Part shown: positions 44,993-55,333 of the stretch, piece by piece
Layout of the letters: each line of letters begins with the position of its first letter
Position numbering within the stretch: the stretch's first letter is position 1
Origin: Saprospiraceae bacterium
GTDB taxonomy: Bacteria > Bacteroidota > Bacteroidia > Chitinophagales > Saprospiraceae
DNA: 64,000 nucleotides
Assembly: GCA_020631135.1 (NCBI GenBank)
Contig: JAHDHU010000005.1
Location: forward strand, 1 to 64,000
Direction of reading: 5' to 3'
The notes under the pieces: model-generated
The model's database searches: none
What the model saw: the letters and a program-made list of their open reading frames with translations, nothing else
What the model was told of the DNA's origin: nothing
Translations under genes and position numbers: made by a program

Positions 44993-47047
44993 ATGAAAAA
45001 TTTCTTTCATTTTATTTCTTTTGGGCTTTTTGCAATGTTAATTGTTGGTTGTGCCCCAAGTACTTCTTCTGATACGGAAGTCATACCTGGCTTGGATTTA
45101 TCCAATATTGATACAACTACAAGTCCATCTTCAGATTTCTTTAGGTACGCCAATGGTGCATGGTTGGATCGCACCGAAATTCCAGATGATCGATCAAGGT
45201 GGGGAAGTTTTGACGAACTCAGGAAAAAATCCAGTGAAAATACATTGGCTGTTTTGAAGGAAGCTTCAGAGAGTAATACTTATGGTAAAGGTACTGACCA
45301 ATGGAAAGCAGCAACTTTTTATGCTTCCGCAATGGATACAGTGACGAGAAACGAATTAGGAGTTACTCCATTACAACCATACTTTGATCAAATTAATGAC
45401 TTTAAAACCATTACGGATGTTCAGAGATACAATGAAAAAACAATTGCCTACGGAGGGAGAACTTTTTTCGATTTTGCGGTTTTTCCTGATTTAAAAAATA
45501 GTACGATCAATACTGCATACCTATCTAGTGGATCTTTAGGTTTACCCGAAAGAGATTATTACACTAAATCGGATGACGATTCTAAAAACATTAGAGAAAA
45601 GTATATCGGGCACATGCAGAGGATGTTAGGAATTATTGGTAAAGAAAAAAGGGAGGTAATGGCACAAAGTGTAATGTCAGTCGAAACAAAACTAGCGGAC
45701 GCCATGATGACTAAGGAGAAAAGAAGAAACCCCTTAAACATGTATAACAAAAGGTCAATGGAGGATCTTCAAAAAATGGTTCCTTCAATACAATGGTCAG
45801 CATTTTTTAAAAATATTGGGGCTGGAGATTTAGATTCTATAATAGTTATGGACATTAATTATTTTGAAAAACTTGAAGGCATAATTCAATCGACAACTGT
45901 TGAGGATTGGAAAAATTATTCACTATGGAATGAATACAACGGTGTCGCATCACAGTTGTCAACAGATATAGAAGAAGCAAACTTTGACTTTTATGGGAAG
46001 GAGCTTAGAGGAACCCCGAAGCAAAGACCAAGATGGGAAAGATCTTTAGGAACAGCAAATGGAGTAATAGGTGAAGCCATAGGTAAGCTTTATGTTGACA
46101 AACATTTTCCACCGGAAGCAAAAAAGAAGGCTGCTGCAATGATCGAAAACATCAGAGATGCTTTCGAAGTACGTATAAACAACCTAGAATGGATGACTGA
46201 TGATACAAAGGAGAAGGCTCAAAAGAAATTGGCCAACATTACTGTCAAAATCGGGTATCCTGACAAATGGAAAGATTACGGAGATTTAGAAATTAAAGAC
46301 AAAGAGGATGGAGGGTCATTTATCACTAACTTAATTGCAGCTTCTAAATGGGGCTTTCAGGAGCAATTGGATAAAATTGGAAAAGAGGTAGATAAAACCG
46401 AATGGGGAATGTCTCCACAAACGGTGAATGCTTATTACAATCCTTTGAATAACGAAATCGTTTTTCCAGCAGCTATTTTACAACCACCTTTTTATAATTA
46501 TCAGGCTGACGAAGCAGTAAATTATGGAGGTATTGGAGCCGTGATAGGCCATGAAATTTCTCATGGTTTTGATGACCAAGGAAGTCGATTTGACGCAGAC
46601 GGTAATATGACAAATTGGTGGACTGATGAAGACAGAGAGAGTTTCGAGTCACGAAACAAAAAACTCATCGATCAATTCAACAATTATGAAGCACTTCCTG
46701 GAGTTTTTGTAAACGGCGAGTTTACCTTGGGTGAAAACATTGGTGACCTAGGAGGTATTGTTGCGGCCTATGATGGTTTACAAAGACATTTTGAAGCCAA
46801 CGGTAAACCAGAGCCCATAGATGGATTATCAGCGGAAAAAAGATTCTTTATGTCTTGGGGTACTATATGGAGAACAAAGATGAGAGACGAAGAACTTCAA
46901 AATAGAATTAAAACAGACCCACACTCTCCTGGTAACTTTAGGGCCAATGGACCACTTTCGAATTTACCAGCTTTCTATGAAGCGTTTGGCGTAAAAGAAG
47001 GTGACGCAATGTTTAGAACTGAAGAAGAGAGAGTTAAAATTTGGTAA
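44993..47047 (+). CDS. M13 family metallopeptidase (neprilysin-like), lipoprotein
   Basis: This is a 684-residue zinc endopeptidase of the neprilysin/PepO family. The lipobox LIVGC puts the lipid on Cys20. Zinc ligands are H520 and H524 in VIGHEISHGFDD and E581 in GENIGDLGG, with D585 as second-shell acid. NAYYNPLNNEIVFPAAIL is the substrate-binding strand. The C-terminus ends near the usual KIW motif. It cleaves small peptides outside the cytoplasm; the M1 peptidases here could complete their degradation. Confidence 0.94.
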   Translation: MKNFFHFISFGLFAMLIVGCAPSTSSDTEVIPGLDLSNIDTTTSPSSDFFRYANGAWLDRTEIPDDRSRWGSFDELRKKSSENTLAVLKEASESNTYGKGTDQWKAATFYASAMDTVTRNELGVTPLQPYFDQINDFKTITDVQRYNEKTIAYGGRTFFDFAVFPDLKNSTINTAYLSSGSLGLPERDYYTKSDDDSKNIREKYIGHMQRMLGIIGKEKREVMAQSVMSVETKLADAMMTKEKRRNPLNMYNKRSMEDLQKMVPSIQWSAFFKNIGAGDLDSIIVMDINYFEKLEGIIQSTTVEDWKNYSLWNEYNGVASQLSTDIEEANFDFYGKELRGTPKQRPRWERSLGTANGVIGEAIGKLYVDKHFPPEAKKKAAAMIENIRDAFEVRINNLEWMTDDTKEKAQKKLANITVKIGYPDKWKDYGDLEIKDKEDGGSFITNLIAASKWGFQEQLDKIGKEVDKTEWGMSPQTVNAYYNPLNNEIVFPAAILQPPFYNYQADEAVNYGGIGAVIGHEISHGFDDQGSRFDADGNMTNWWTDEDRESFESRNKKLIDQFNNYEALPGVFVNGEFTLGENIGDLGGIVAAYDGLQRHFEANGKPEPIDGLSAEKRFFMSWGTIWRTKMRDEELQNRIKTDPHSPGNFRANGPLSNLPAFYEAFGVKEGDAMFRTEEERVKIW

Positions 47048-47069
47048 CTAGTTTTTAAATGATAAACAC

Positions 47070-47096
47070 AGGAGCTCCAATTTGGAGCTCCTTTTT
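47070..47096 (+). terminator. Rho-independent terminator after the M13 peptidase
   Basis: AGGAGCTCC (47070-47078) pairs perfectly with GGAGCTCCT (47084-47092) around AATTT and is followed by a T tract. It lies 23 bp after the peptidase stop. It shows that the ATG at 47059 is not the start of the next gene. Confidence 0.88.
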
Positions 47097-47103
47097 AATT
47101 TGT

Positions 47104-48159
47104 ATGATCTGGATCGTAGTAACTATAATTATTTTATTTGCCCTATTTATAATCATTTCTAAATCCCTTTCTACTGCACCATACAAAGGTCCAATAACAC
47201 CTCATTTTAATGGACAAAGATTTAAAAACCCAAGCGGTGTTCCTGCTAATGGTTTTGATAAAGTCTTTCGTTATCTCAGAGAATCAACCAAAGAAAATTG
47301 GTTAATTAGGAACCCAAATATCTATGATAAAAAAATAAGAGATGCGACCGATGAAGAGCTTCGATTTTTATGGGTCAATCACAGTACTTTCCTCATACAA
47401 ATAGGAAATACCAACATTTTGACTGATCCCATTTGGTCAAAGTATTGTAGTCCCATACCTACGCCAATGCTCAAAAGAAAAAGACCATCAGGTATAGCAC
47501 TAAATAATTTGCCGAGGATTGACCTAGTGTTGATTAGTCATAACCATTATGACCACATGGATAGTAATACAATCAAACTAATATCAGAAAAATGGAATCC
47601 AACTTTTATCACGCCTTTGGGCAATGAACAAATTCTAAAAAAATATGGTGCTAAAAAAGTTATTGAGTTAGACTGGTGGAAATCGACAGAAACACATAAA
47701 ATAAAGCTAAGTTGTACACCAACTAATCATTTTTCGAGTAGAGGCACATTTGACCGAAACACTTCTTTGTGGGGAGGTTTTATCTTAGAAAAATCAGACA
47801 AAAAAATATATTTCGTGGGGGATACAGGATATAGTGAGAATCTGTTTGATCAGATTGGTGTAAAATATGGACCAATTGATTTGTCATTTATTCCGATTGG
47901 AGCCTATAAACCAGAATGGTTTATGTCGCCGATCCACGTAAATCCTGAAGAAGCAGTTATTCTTCATAAAGAGGTAAAGAGCAAATTATCGGTTGCCATG
48001 CATTTTGGAACTTTTGCTTTAGCAGATGATGGACCTAAAGAAGCAATTGAAAAATTAGATCATGCCAAATCAGTTCACGAAATAAATGAAGATGAGTTTT
48101 TAGTTATTGAAGAAGGACAGCTCTATTCACTAACTAATACACTTCATCTGCTCAATTAA
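47104..48159 (+). CDS. MBL-fold metallo-hydrolase (NAPE-PLD/UlaG-like), membrane-anchored
   Basis: This 351-residue metallo-beta-lactamase-fold protein has the dinuclear zinc motif SHNHYDHMD (H146, H148, D150, H151) and later metal ligands in FVGDTGYS and MHFGTFAL. It resembles the group that includes bacterial NAPE-phospholipase D relatives. I start it at ATG 47104 because an upstream ATG (47059) would place a terminator inside the gene. From 47104 the protein opens with one membrane helix (about 1-20). The 3' end overlaps convergent truA by 30 bp. Confidence 0.85.
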   Translation: MIWIVVTIIILFALFIIISKSLSTAPYKGPITPHFNGQRFKNPSGVPANGFDKVFRYLRESTKENWLIRNPNIYDKKIRDATDEELRFLWVNHSTFLIQIGNTNILTDPIWSKYCSPIPTPMLKRKRPSGIALNNLPRIDLVLISHNHYDHMDSNTIKLISEKWNPTFITPLGNEQILKKYGAKKVIELDWWKSTETHKIKLSCTPTNHFSSRGTFDRNTSLWGGFILEKSDKKIYFVGDTGYSENLFDQIGVKYGPIDLSFIPIGAYKPEWFMSPIHVNPEEAVILHKEVKSKLSVAMHFGTFALADDGPKEAIEKLDHAKSVHEINEDEFLVIEEGQLYSLTNTLHLLN

Positions 48160-48930
48160 CACTTCAGATAATTTTGATTCTACTGGTTTTTGAAATTCAG
48201 GGTATTCTAACTGATACAAATACAAACCTTGTGGATAGGCAAACTGAACAGCATCTTTGCTTCTGTTGGACTGAAGATACTCTTTAAAAGAATCCACAGA
48301 CATACTGCCATCCAAGACTTTCAATAATCTGTACATAATAATCCGCACCATTCCTCTTAGAAACCGATTTGAAGTGATTTCAAAACAAAATCTTGTTTTT
48401 TCATCGTCAGCGTATAAATTACATTCTTTGATTTTACAAATTGTATTGTCAACTTTATCCGGAGTTTTACTAAAAGCACCAAAATCATTCGAATTTTGAA
48501 TAAGCTTAATGCACTGAATCATTTCATCCAAAAAGAGGTTATCACACGAGATCAGGGTGCTTAAATCTTTCGTGAATACATTTTTATTTAAATGAAAAAA
48601 ATATCTATAAGTTCTACTTCTTGCACTATATCTAGCATTGAATGATTCTGCGACAGGGGATATATCATAAACGCATATATCCTTTGGCAACATTCTGTTG
48701 AGTTTATAGATTAAATTGGGCTGAATATTATTAGAAGTAAAGTGGGCAAAATATTGAAGAGCATGCACACCTTTATCTGTTCGCCCGCAACCAAATACAC
48801 CAATTTCTTCTTTCATTAATATTGATAGATTCCGTTCAATATTCTCTTGAATGGTATCAGAAGTATTTTTTTGTCTTTGCCAACCGTTAAAATCGGTGCC
48901 TTTGTATGCCAAATGAACTAGAAATTTCAC
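48130..48930 (-). CDS. truA: tRNA pseudouridine(38-40) synthase TruA
   Basis: TruA isomerises uridines 38-40 in the anticodon stem-loop. The catalytic Asp sits in GCGRTDKGVHA, and ARSRTYRYFF and FLRGMVRIIM are further family blocks. I prefer the GTG at 48930 (KFLVHLAYKGTDFNGW follows, the usual N-terminus, 266 residues). An upstream ATG at 48954 would add eight atypical residues. It is the only minus-strand gene between 37.3 and 60.8 kb. The last ten codons overlap the end of the MBL gene. Confidence 0.92.
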   Translation of the reverse strand: MKFLVHLAYKGTDFNGWQRQKNTSDTIQENIERNLSILMKEEIGVFGCGRTDKGVHALQYFAHFTSNNIQPNLIYKLNRMLPKDICVYDISPVAESFNARYSARSRTYRYFFHLNKNVFTKDLSTLISCDNLFLDEMIQCIKLIQNSNDFGAFSKTPDKVDNTICKIKECNLYADDEKTRFCFEITSNRFLRGMVRIIMYRLLKVLDGSMSVDSFKEYLQSNRSKDAVQFAYPQGLYLYQLEYPEFQKPVESKLSEVLIEQMKCIS

Positions 48931-49010
48931 AAATACGAAGTTAATTAATGTCATACTGGCAGTAAAATGCCATTGGTACGGAATTGGTCATAAAAAGCAT
49001 AGGAATGCCT

Positions 49011-49018
49011 TACTTTTG
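49011..49018 (+). promoter_or_regulatory. -7 promoter element for secA (TACTTTTG)
   Basis: TACTTTTG matches TAnnTTTG and ends 21 bases before the secA ATG. A TTG at 48984-48986 is 24 bases upstream, slightly beyond the usual spacing. Confidence 0.45.
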
Positions 49019-49039
49019 TAATCCGATATAAATAAATCA

Positions 49040-52000
49040 ATGTTCAATTTTATAAAGAAAGTATTTGGTACTAAATACGAAAGAGATGTTAAGGAGTATA
49101 TGCCTTTGGTAGATACTACCAATGAATATTTTGAATCGTATTCTAGTCTAAGTAATGACGAGCTCAGAAATAATACCACAATATTTAGAAATCGCATTAA
49201 AGGCCATTTGGAAGGAATCAACCAAGATATAGACAACTTACGTAGTGAGGCCCAAGCAGAGAAGGATTTGGAGAAGAGAGAAGATATATTTAATGATATT
49301 GACGAACTTATAAAGGAGAGGGATAAGCATTTAGAAGAAGTTCTTAAAGAAATCTTACCTGAGGCCTTCGCCACGGTAAAAGAAACCGCGAGAAGATTTA
49401 AGGATAATGAGACCATTACTGTTACAGCAAGTGAATACGACAAAGAGCTTTCAATAAAAAATGATTTTGTAACGATAGAAGGAGAAAAAGCAATTTGGAA
49501 AAATCATTGGGTTGCTGCTGGTGGTGAGATAACATGGAATATGCTACATTATGACGTGCAGTTGATTGGAGGAATGGTGTTGCATGATGGAAAGATTGCA
49601 GAAATGCAAACAGGTGAAGGAAAAACATTGGTTGCTACTTTACCCGCTTATTTAAATGGTCTTTCTGGTAAAGGTGTTCATGTTATTACGGTTAATGATT
49701 ATTTGGCAAGAAGAGATTGCGAATGGATTGGTCCAATCTTTCAGTTTTTAGGATTAACCATAGATTGCATAGATAGATACAAACCCCATTCTGATCAAAG
49801 AAAGAAAGCTTATAAGGCTGATATTACCTATGGGACAAATAATGAGTTTGGATTCGATTACCTGAGAGACAACATGGTGCGTACACCTAATGAGCTGGTT
49901 CAACAGAAGCATCATTTTGCCATGGTAGATGAGGTAGATTCTGTACTGATCGATGACGCCAGAACGCCATTAATTATCTCTGGTCCAGTCCCAAAAGGTT
50001 CAGAAGAGCAAGAGTATCAAAATCTTAAACCCAAGATAGAAAGGTTGGTTGCTCAGCAAAGAAAAATGGCTACCAACTATTTAGCGACAGCAAAAAAATT
50101 ATTTGCGGAAGGGGATACTGGATATGAAGAAGGTGAATGCGGTATGGCACTTTTGCGTGCTTATCGTGCTTTACCTAAACACAGGCCATTAATTAAATTT
50201 TTAAGCGAAGAGGGAGTAAAAGTTACTTTGCAAAAGGCAGAAAATTTTTACATGGCAGAGCAAAACAAAAACATGCATTTAGTCGATGCGCCCTTATTGT
50301 TTACCATCGATGAAAAAAACAGGCAAGTTGAGTTAACCGACAATGGATCTGAATTTTTAGCTAAAGGAGAAAACGATAGTTCATTTTTTGTTATGCCAGA
50401 TATCACGCTGGAAATGCAAGAACTAGAAGAACAAGAAAAGGAATTAGGCGAAAAGCTTTCGGAAGAAAGAGACGCTATTATTTCAAATTTTTCCATTAAA
50501 TCAAAACGTCTTCATAGTGTAAGTCAACTATTAAAAGCTTACACCTTGTTTGAAAGAGATGAAGAATATGTCGTTCTCGATAACGAAGTAAAAATAGTTG
50601 ACGAGTCGACAGGTCGTATGATGGAAGGTAGAAGGTATTCAGACGGATTACACCAAGCTTTAGAGGCCAAGGAAAATGTCAAGGTGGGTGAAATTACTCA
50701 AACTTATGCCACAGTTACGCTACAAAATTATTTCAGAATGTATCACAAGCTTGCAGGTATGACTGGTACTGCTGAAACTGAGGCAAGCGAATTTTGGGAA
50801 ATTTATAAATTAGATGTAGTTGTCATTCCCACAAATAGACCTATTGTTAGAGATGATAAAGAAGACTTGGTATACAAGACATCAAGAGAAAAATACAATG
50901 CAGTAATCGATGAAATTGATAGATTAACTTCTCAAGGAAGACCTGTCTTGGTCGGTACTACTTCGGTTGATATCTCTGAGAAATTAAGTCGAATGCTTAA
51001 ACTAAAAGGTATATCGCATAATGTATTAAATGCCAAACAACATCAGAGGGAAGCTGACATTGTAGCTGAAGCAGGAAATGCTGGAAAAGTTACTATTGCC
51101 ACAAACATGGCTGGTAGGGGAACTGATATTAAATTGAGCCAAGAAGTAAAAGATGCTGGCGGTCTAGCAATTGTAGCTACCGAACGACACGATTCAAGAA
51201 GGGTAGATAGACAGTTAAGAGGTAGAGCAGGAAGACAAGGAGATCCGGGTTCATCCCAGTTTTATGTTTCTTTAGAAGACAACCTTATGAGATTATTCCA
51301 ATCTGACAGATTGGCTAAGGTTATGGACAGGATGGGTCATCAAGAAGGTGAGGTGTTACAACATTCGATGGTTTCAAAATCACTGGAACGAGCACAAAAG
51401 AAAGTCGAAGAAAATAATTTTGGAATTCGAAAAAGATTGTTAGAGTACGATGATGTTATGAATATCCAGAGAGAAGCGATCTATAAAAGAAGGAAAAATG
51501 CACTTAACGGAGAAAGATTAGCAGTTGATTTAAATAATATGTTTAGTGGTCTAACCGAAAACATAGCCATAGACAACAAGCGAGGTGGGGATTTCGAATC
51601 ATTTAGAAACGAATCATTATCCACCATAGGAGTAGACCCGATTGTGGAAGAAGCTTTATTCAATGAGGCAGCAGAAAATGAAGTAGTAGAAGTTTATCAA
51701 CAAGCAGTTGCAGAAGCATACAACAAAAAGTCTGAGCAAATAACACAGATGTTACTACCAGTCATCAAAAGGGTTTACGAAAATGAAGGACACAAATACA
51801 AGCGTATCGCGATACCTTTTTCAGATGGAAGAGCTAAGCCATTAAATATTGCAGCAGACTTAAAAGAGGCAATAGATTCTAATGGAGACACCATTATGAA
51901 GGATATTGAAAAGGCTGTTACGCTTGCTTTAATTGATGATAGTTGGAAAGAACATTTACGTTCTATGGATGAACTTAAAGAAACCGTCCAATCAGCGTCA

Positions 52001-52351
52001 TTCGAGCAAAAGGACCCTTTGGTGGTTTACAAAATGGAAGCTTATGATCTTTTTGAGCAGTTTATTGGTAAGGTAAATTATGAGGTTTGTTCCTATTTAA
52101 TGAAAGGGAGACTTTTAATAGGTGCACCAGAAGATATAAAGGAAGCTCAAGAACAAAAAACAGATTTGACAAATGTCAAAACAAGTAAAGAGGATATTGC
52201 TAGAAGAAGAGCAGCGATGGCTGCTGGAGGAGGAAGAGCACCGAAACCAGAAACCTTCAAAAGAACGGAGCGTAAAGTGGGTAGAAACGAACCTTGCCCT
52301 TGTGGAAGCGGAAAAAAGTATAAAAAATGCCATGGTGCCGGAACACCTTAA
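49040..52351 (+). CDS. secA: Preprotein translocase ATPase SecA
   Basis: SecA drives preproteins through SecYEG at the inner membrane. The 1103-residue protein is longer than the roughly 900 of Proteobacteria. The extra length includes an insertion after the DEVD box (about residues 315-460, opening [15 protein letters not shown]), as in other Bacteroidota. Walker A is MQTGEGKT, the Walker B region [15 protein letters not shown], and motif [16 protein letters not shown]. The C-terminus carries the zinc-binding SEC-C tail ([16 protein letters not shown]), which contacts SecB and lipids. Confidence 0.97.
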   Translation: MFNFIKKVFGTKYERDVKEYMPLVDTTNEYFESYSSLSNDELRNNTTIFRNRIKGHLEGINQDIDNLRSEAQAEKDLEKREDIFNDIDELIKERDKHLEEVLKEILPEAFATVKETARRFKDNETITVTASEYDKELSIKNDFVTIEGEKAIWKNHWVAAGGEITWNMLHYDVQLIGGMVLHDGKIAEMQTGEGKTLVATLPAYLNGLSGKGVHVITVNDYLARRDCEWIGPIFQFLGLTIDCIDRYKPHSDQRKKAYKADITYGTNNEFGFDYLRDNMVRTPNELVQQKHHFAMVDEVDSVLIDDARTPLIISGPVPKGSEEQEYQNLKPKIERLVAQQRKMATNYLATAKKLFAEGDTGYEEGECGMALLRAYRALPKHRPLIKFLSEEGVKVTLQKAENFYMAEQNKNMHLVDAPLLFTIDEKNRQVELTDNGSEFLAKGENDSSFFVMPDITLEMQELEEQEKELGEKLSEERDAIISNFSIKSKRLHSVSQLLKAYTLFERDEEYVVLDNEVKIVDESTGRMMEGRRYSDGLHQALEAKENVKVGEITQTYATVTLQNYFRMYHKLAGMTGTAETEASEFWEIYKLDVVVIPTNRPIVRDDKEDLVYKTSREKYNAVIDEIDRLTSQGRPVLVGTTSVDISEKLSRMLKLKGISHNVLNAKQHQREADIVAEAGNAGKVTIATNMAGRGTDIKLSQEVKDAGGLAIVATERHDSRRVDRQLRGRAGRQGDPGSSQFYVSLEDNLMRLFQSDRLAKVMDRMGHQEGEVLQHSMVSKSLERAQKKVEENNFGIRKRLLEYDDVMNIQREAIYKRRKNALNGERLAVDLNNMFSGLTENIAIDNKRGGDFESFRNESLSTIGVDPIVEEALFNEAAENEVVEVYQQAVAEAYNKKSEQITQMLLPVIKRVYENEGHKYKRIAIPFSDGRAKPLNIAADLKEAIDSNGDTIMKDIEKAVTLALIDDSWKEHLRSMDELKETVQSASFEQKDPLVVYKMEAYDLFEQFIGKVNYEVCSYLMKGRLLIGAPEDIKEAQEQKTDLTNVKTSKEDIARRRAAMAAGGGRAPKPETFKRTERKVGRNEPCPCGSGKKYKKCHGAGTP

Positions 52352-52413
52352 TGTACTTATACTGTATCAAAATGATTAAAGTTTCGTTACATTAGTAAAA
52401 GCCGTTAAAAATT

Positions 52414-52797
52414 ATGAGAAATATTTTCTTAGCTTTTCTTCTTTTGGTTGGTATAAACTTAACTGCTCAAGTTTCAGTGTCAGAAGAAGCAGGGATTTCT
52501 GCCTTGATGAATAAATACATGGCAAAAAATCAATTAGAAGAAAGTGTCAAAGCCTGGAGAATTCAGATCATTACAACATCGGACAGACGAGAAATGCAAA
52601 GTGCTCAATATAAGTTTGAAAGAGAGTATCCTGGCATGCAGATGGCATGGAAACACGTGCCACCATATTATAAAGTGACTGTAGGTGCTTGGCGCGATAA
52701 GCTAGCTTGTGATGCATTTTTAGGCAGATTGAAAAAATCATTTCCTTTGGCTATTCCGGTTGTTGATAATATTTCAAAGCAGGAACTTTTAAACTAA
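52414..52797 (+). CDS. Exported SPOR-domain-like protein
   Basis: This 127-residue protein has a signal peptide (1-18, ending LTAQ). The rest fits a single SPOR domain: WRIQIITTSDRREMQSAQYKFEREYPG, then YYKVTVGAWRDKLACDAFLGRLKKSFP. SPOR domains bind denuded peptidoglycan, often at division sites. It lies 62 bp after secA and 7 bp before rodA, which fits a cell-wall role. Confidence 0.83.
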   Translation: MRNIFLAFLLLVGINLTAQVSVSEEAGISALMNKYMAKNQLEESVKAWRIQIITTSDRREMQSAQYKFEREYPGMQMAWKHVPPYYKVTVGAWRDKLACDAFLGRLKKSFPLAIPVVDNISKQELLN

Positions 52798-52804
52798 CTT
52801 TTAG

Positions 52805-54196
52805 ATGACCCTTAGGACTCGTACAAAGGGCTTTGACTGGGTCATTCTAAGTTTATACTTAAGTCTGGTTGCTATAGGATTATTAATGCAGTATGCAACA
52901 TATTATGACCCCCTTTCCGAACACTTTCTAAACGCTTCACCAGTTTTCACTAATCAACTAATTTGGACAACGATTTCGATAGGTTGTTTTTTCGCCTGTC
53001 TATTATTGGATTGGAAGCTTTGGAATGGATTAGCATATCCAATTTATTGGACATCGATCGCTTTTTTGATTATTGTCTTAATTTTTGGAACCGAAATAAA
53101 GGGTGCGAAATCTTGGCTAGTGGTTGCAGGATATTCTTTCCAACCCTCCGAGTTTGCCAAGTTAGCGACAGCTCTAGGTGTAGCAAACTTCATGGCTTCT
53201 TTTAAGGGTGACTTTAAGTCAAAGGGAGATTTATTTATATCAGCAGGGCTTTCGTTTTTACCTGCAGTCTTGATTCTTCTTCAACCAGATGCAGGATCCG
53301 CATTGGTCTTTATTTCGTTGCTCATTTTATTCTACAAACGAGGATTAAGTCCTATGCTTTATTTCGTAGGATTTCTTTTAAGTGCTTGTTTTATTCTATC
53401 ACTGGTTTTTACTCCCAAGTTAGTGGTTGTCATTACTTTGACAGTAATCAGTTCTATTTTTATATATAGAACCAGTTTAGAAATTGTTGGGATTTTGTCG
53501 GCTGTTTTATTAGCCTTTCTAGCGTATTTTTTATTTGACAACATTTACTATGTAATTGGTTTGATTGCTCTGTCTTTGGGGGTTGCCGTGACCTATTTTA
53601 TTAGAGAGAGAGACATACAATTCACGACACAGCTTTCCGCAATCATGGTTTCTACTGCGGCACTTGCTTTTGGGACTCGATACTTTTTTGATAATTTGTT
53701 AGAGCCGCACCAACAAGACAGAATAAATGTTTGGTTGAGGCCATATCTCTGTGATCCACGTGGATCTTTGTACAACATTACCCAAAGTAAAATCGCCATA
53801 GGCTCAGGAGGATTCGAGGGGAGAGGTTTTTTGCAAGGAGCCTTAACGCGATATAATTATGTCCCAGAACAACCGACAGATTTTATTTTTACCGTGATCG
53901 GAGAAGAACAAGGATTTATAGGGGCCATCAGCGTGATTATTATTTTTGCACTATTAATTATTAAGGCATTACAAGTAGGCGAAAGAGCGCACACTTCTTT
54001 CATTTCGAACTATGCTTATGCCATTGCGGGATTTTTGATTATTCATTTTTTTGTAAATATTGGCATGACAATGGGACTAATGCCTGTAATTGGCATCCCG
54101 TTGCCGTTTATTAGTAAAGGAGGTAGTTCAATATTGTTTTTTTCAATAATGCTAGGTATTCTTCTGAATATGGATACGGCAAGATATAAGAGATAA
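52805..54196 (+). CDS. rodA: Rod-shape SEDS glycosyltransferase RodA
   Basis: RodA polymerises lipid II with PBP2 during elongation. The 463-residue membrane protein has the SEDS signatures GAKSWLVVAGYSFQPSEFAKLA and GIPLPFISKGGSS. A stretch between them (about 180-290) holds extra hydrophobic segments, making it longer than the roughly 370-residue enterobacterial enzyme; such long forms occur in Bacteroidota. It abuts tgt with no gap. FtsW is excluded less firmly, but the SPOR and wall context suits RodA. Confidence 0.87.
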   Translation: MTLRTRTKGFDWVILSLYLSLVAIGLLMQYATYYDPLSEHFLNASPVFTNQLIWTTISIGCFFACLLLDWKLWNGLAYPIYWTSIAFLIIVLIFGTEIKGAKSWLVVAGYSFQPSEFAKLATALGVANFMASFKGDFKSKGDLFISAGLSFLPAVLILLQPDAGSALVFISLLILFYKRGLSPMLYFVGFLLSACFILSLVFTPKLVVVITLTVISSIFIYRTSLEIVGILSAVLLAFLAYFLFDNIYYVIGLIALSLGVAVTYFIRERDIQFTTQLSAIMVSTAALAFGTRYFFDNLLEPHQQDRINVWLRPYLCDPRGSLYNITQSKIAIGSGGFEGRGFLQGALTRYNYVPEQPTDFIFTVIGEEQGFIGAISVIIIFALLIIKALQVGERAHTSFISNYAYAIAGFLIIHFFVNIGMTMGLMPVIGIPLPFISKGGSSILFFSIMLGILLNMDTARYKR

Positions 54197-55333
54197 ATGG
54201 AGAAAGTATTTGACTTATTGCAAACAGATAAAGGGAGTTCTGCAAGAGCAGGTCTTTTAAGGACGGATCATGGGAATATAGAAACCCCCATTTTTATGCC
54301 TGTAGGTACACAAGCTACAGTAAAGGGCATCACTCAAGAGGTTCTAAATGATAAAATAAAAGCACAGATTATACTCGGCAACACTTATCATCTATACCTA
54401 AGACCCGGAACACAAATTTTATCAAAGGCAGGAGGTATTCATAAATTTATGAATTGGCAAAAACCTGTTCTAACTGATAGTGGAGGGTATCAGGTTTATT
54501 CCCTTTCGGGAATGCGAAAAATAAAAGAAGAAGGAGTAAAGTTTGCCTCACACGTTGATGGATCCAAGCACTTGTTTACTCCAGAAAAGGCAATTGATAT
54601 TCAAAGAGAAATTGGAGCTGATATCATAATGGCCTTTGACGAATGTACTCCTTATCCATGTGATTATAGATATGCCAAAAAATCTATGGAAATGACCCAT
54701 AGATGGTTAAAGAGATGTTTAACTCATTTTGATGGACAAAAAGAACATTATGGATACCGTCAGATTTTAGCACCGATAGTGCAAGGTTCTGTTTATTCTG
54801 ATTTAAGAAAAATATCTGCAGAAACAATTGCCTCTCACGAACGAGAAATCAATGCCATCGGTGGACTTTCAGTTGGAGAACCCAAAGATGATTTATATAG
54901 AATTACAGAAGAGGTTTGTCAAATTTTACCTAAACAATCTCCGAGATATTTAATGGGTGTCGGTACTCCCGAAAACATATTGGAATGTATTAGTCTTGGT
55001 ATTGACATGTTTGATTGCGTGCTACCCAGCCGAAATGCGAGACACGGCTTGCTATATACTCGAGCAGGTATTATAAATATTAAAAACGCGAAGTGGAAAG
55101 AAGATTTTTCACCAGTTGATAAGGAAAATTATTGTCCTTCGAGCCAAAACCATACTAAAGCGTATCTACGACATCTGTTTCAAGTGAAAGAATCTTTAGG
55201 TGCACAATTAGCAACTACACATAATTTGAGTTTTTACTTGTGGTTGGTTAAAGAGGCAAGGATCAGAATTTTAGACGGTAGCTTTTCTAATTGGAAAAAA
55301 GAAATTTTAAAAGACATTACACGAAGACTTTGA
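54197..55333 (+). CDS. tgt: Queuine tRNA-ribosyltransferase (zinc site eroded)
   Basis: Tgt exchanges G34 of Asp, Asn, His and Tyr tRNAs for the preQ1 precursor of queuosine. The 378-residue protein has D94 in LTDSGGYQV, IGGLSVGEPKD (221-231) and DMFDCVLPSRNARHG (270-284, nucleophile D270), so the catalytic core is intact. The usual zinc motif CxCxxC...H reads NYCPSS (311-316) with H342: only one of the three cysteines remains. Loss of zinc ligands is therefore likely, as I recall for other Bacteroidota Tgt. Confidence 0.93.
   Translation: MEKVFDLLQTDKGSSARAGLLRTDHGNIETPIFMPVGTQATVKGITQEVLNDKIKAQIILGNTYHLYLRPGTQILSKAGGIHKFMNWQKPVLTDSGGYQVYSLSGMRKIKEEGVKFASHVDGSKHLFTPEKAIDIQREIGADIIMAFDECTPYPCDYRYAKKSMEMTHRWLKRCLTHFDGQKEHYGYRQILAPIVQGSVYSDLRKISAETIASHEREINAIGGLSVGEPKDDLYRITEEVCQILPKQSPRYLMGVGTPENILECISLGIDMFDCVLPSRNARHGLLYTRAGIINIKNAKWKEDFSPVDKENYCPSSQNHTKAYLRHLFQVKESLGAQLATTHNLSFYLWLVKEARIRILDGSFSNWKKEILKDITRRL

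Noticed and set aside
48988-49443. 151-residue minus-strand ORF opposite the secA start
   Set aside because: Its Ser/Leu-rich composition is what the reverse of an acidic coiled coil gives; secA is unmistakable on the other strand and covers the secA promoter.
53753-53766. GATCCACGTGGATC palindrome in rodA as a third parS site
   Set aside because: The core CCACGTGG matches, but the outer bases are GAT/ATC instead of GTT/AAC, and it lies in conserved coding sequence.
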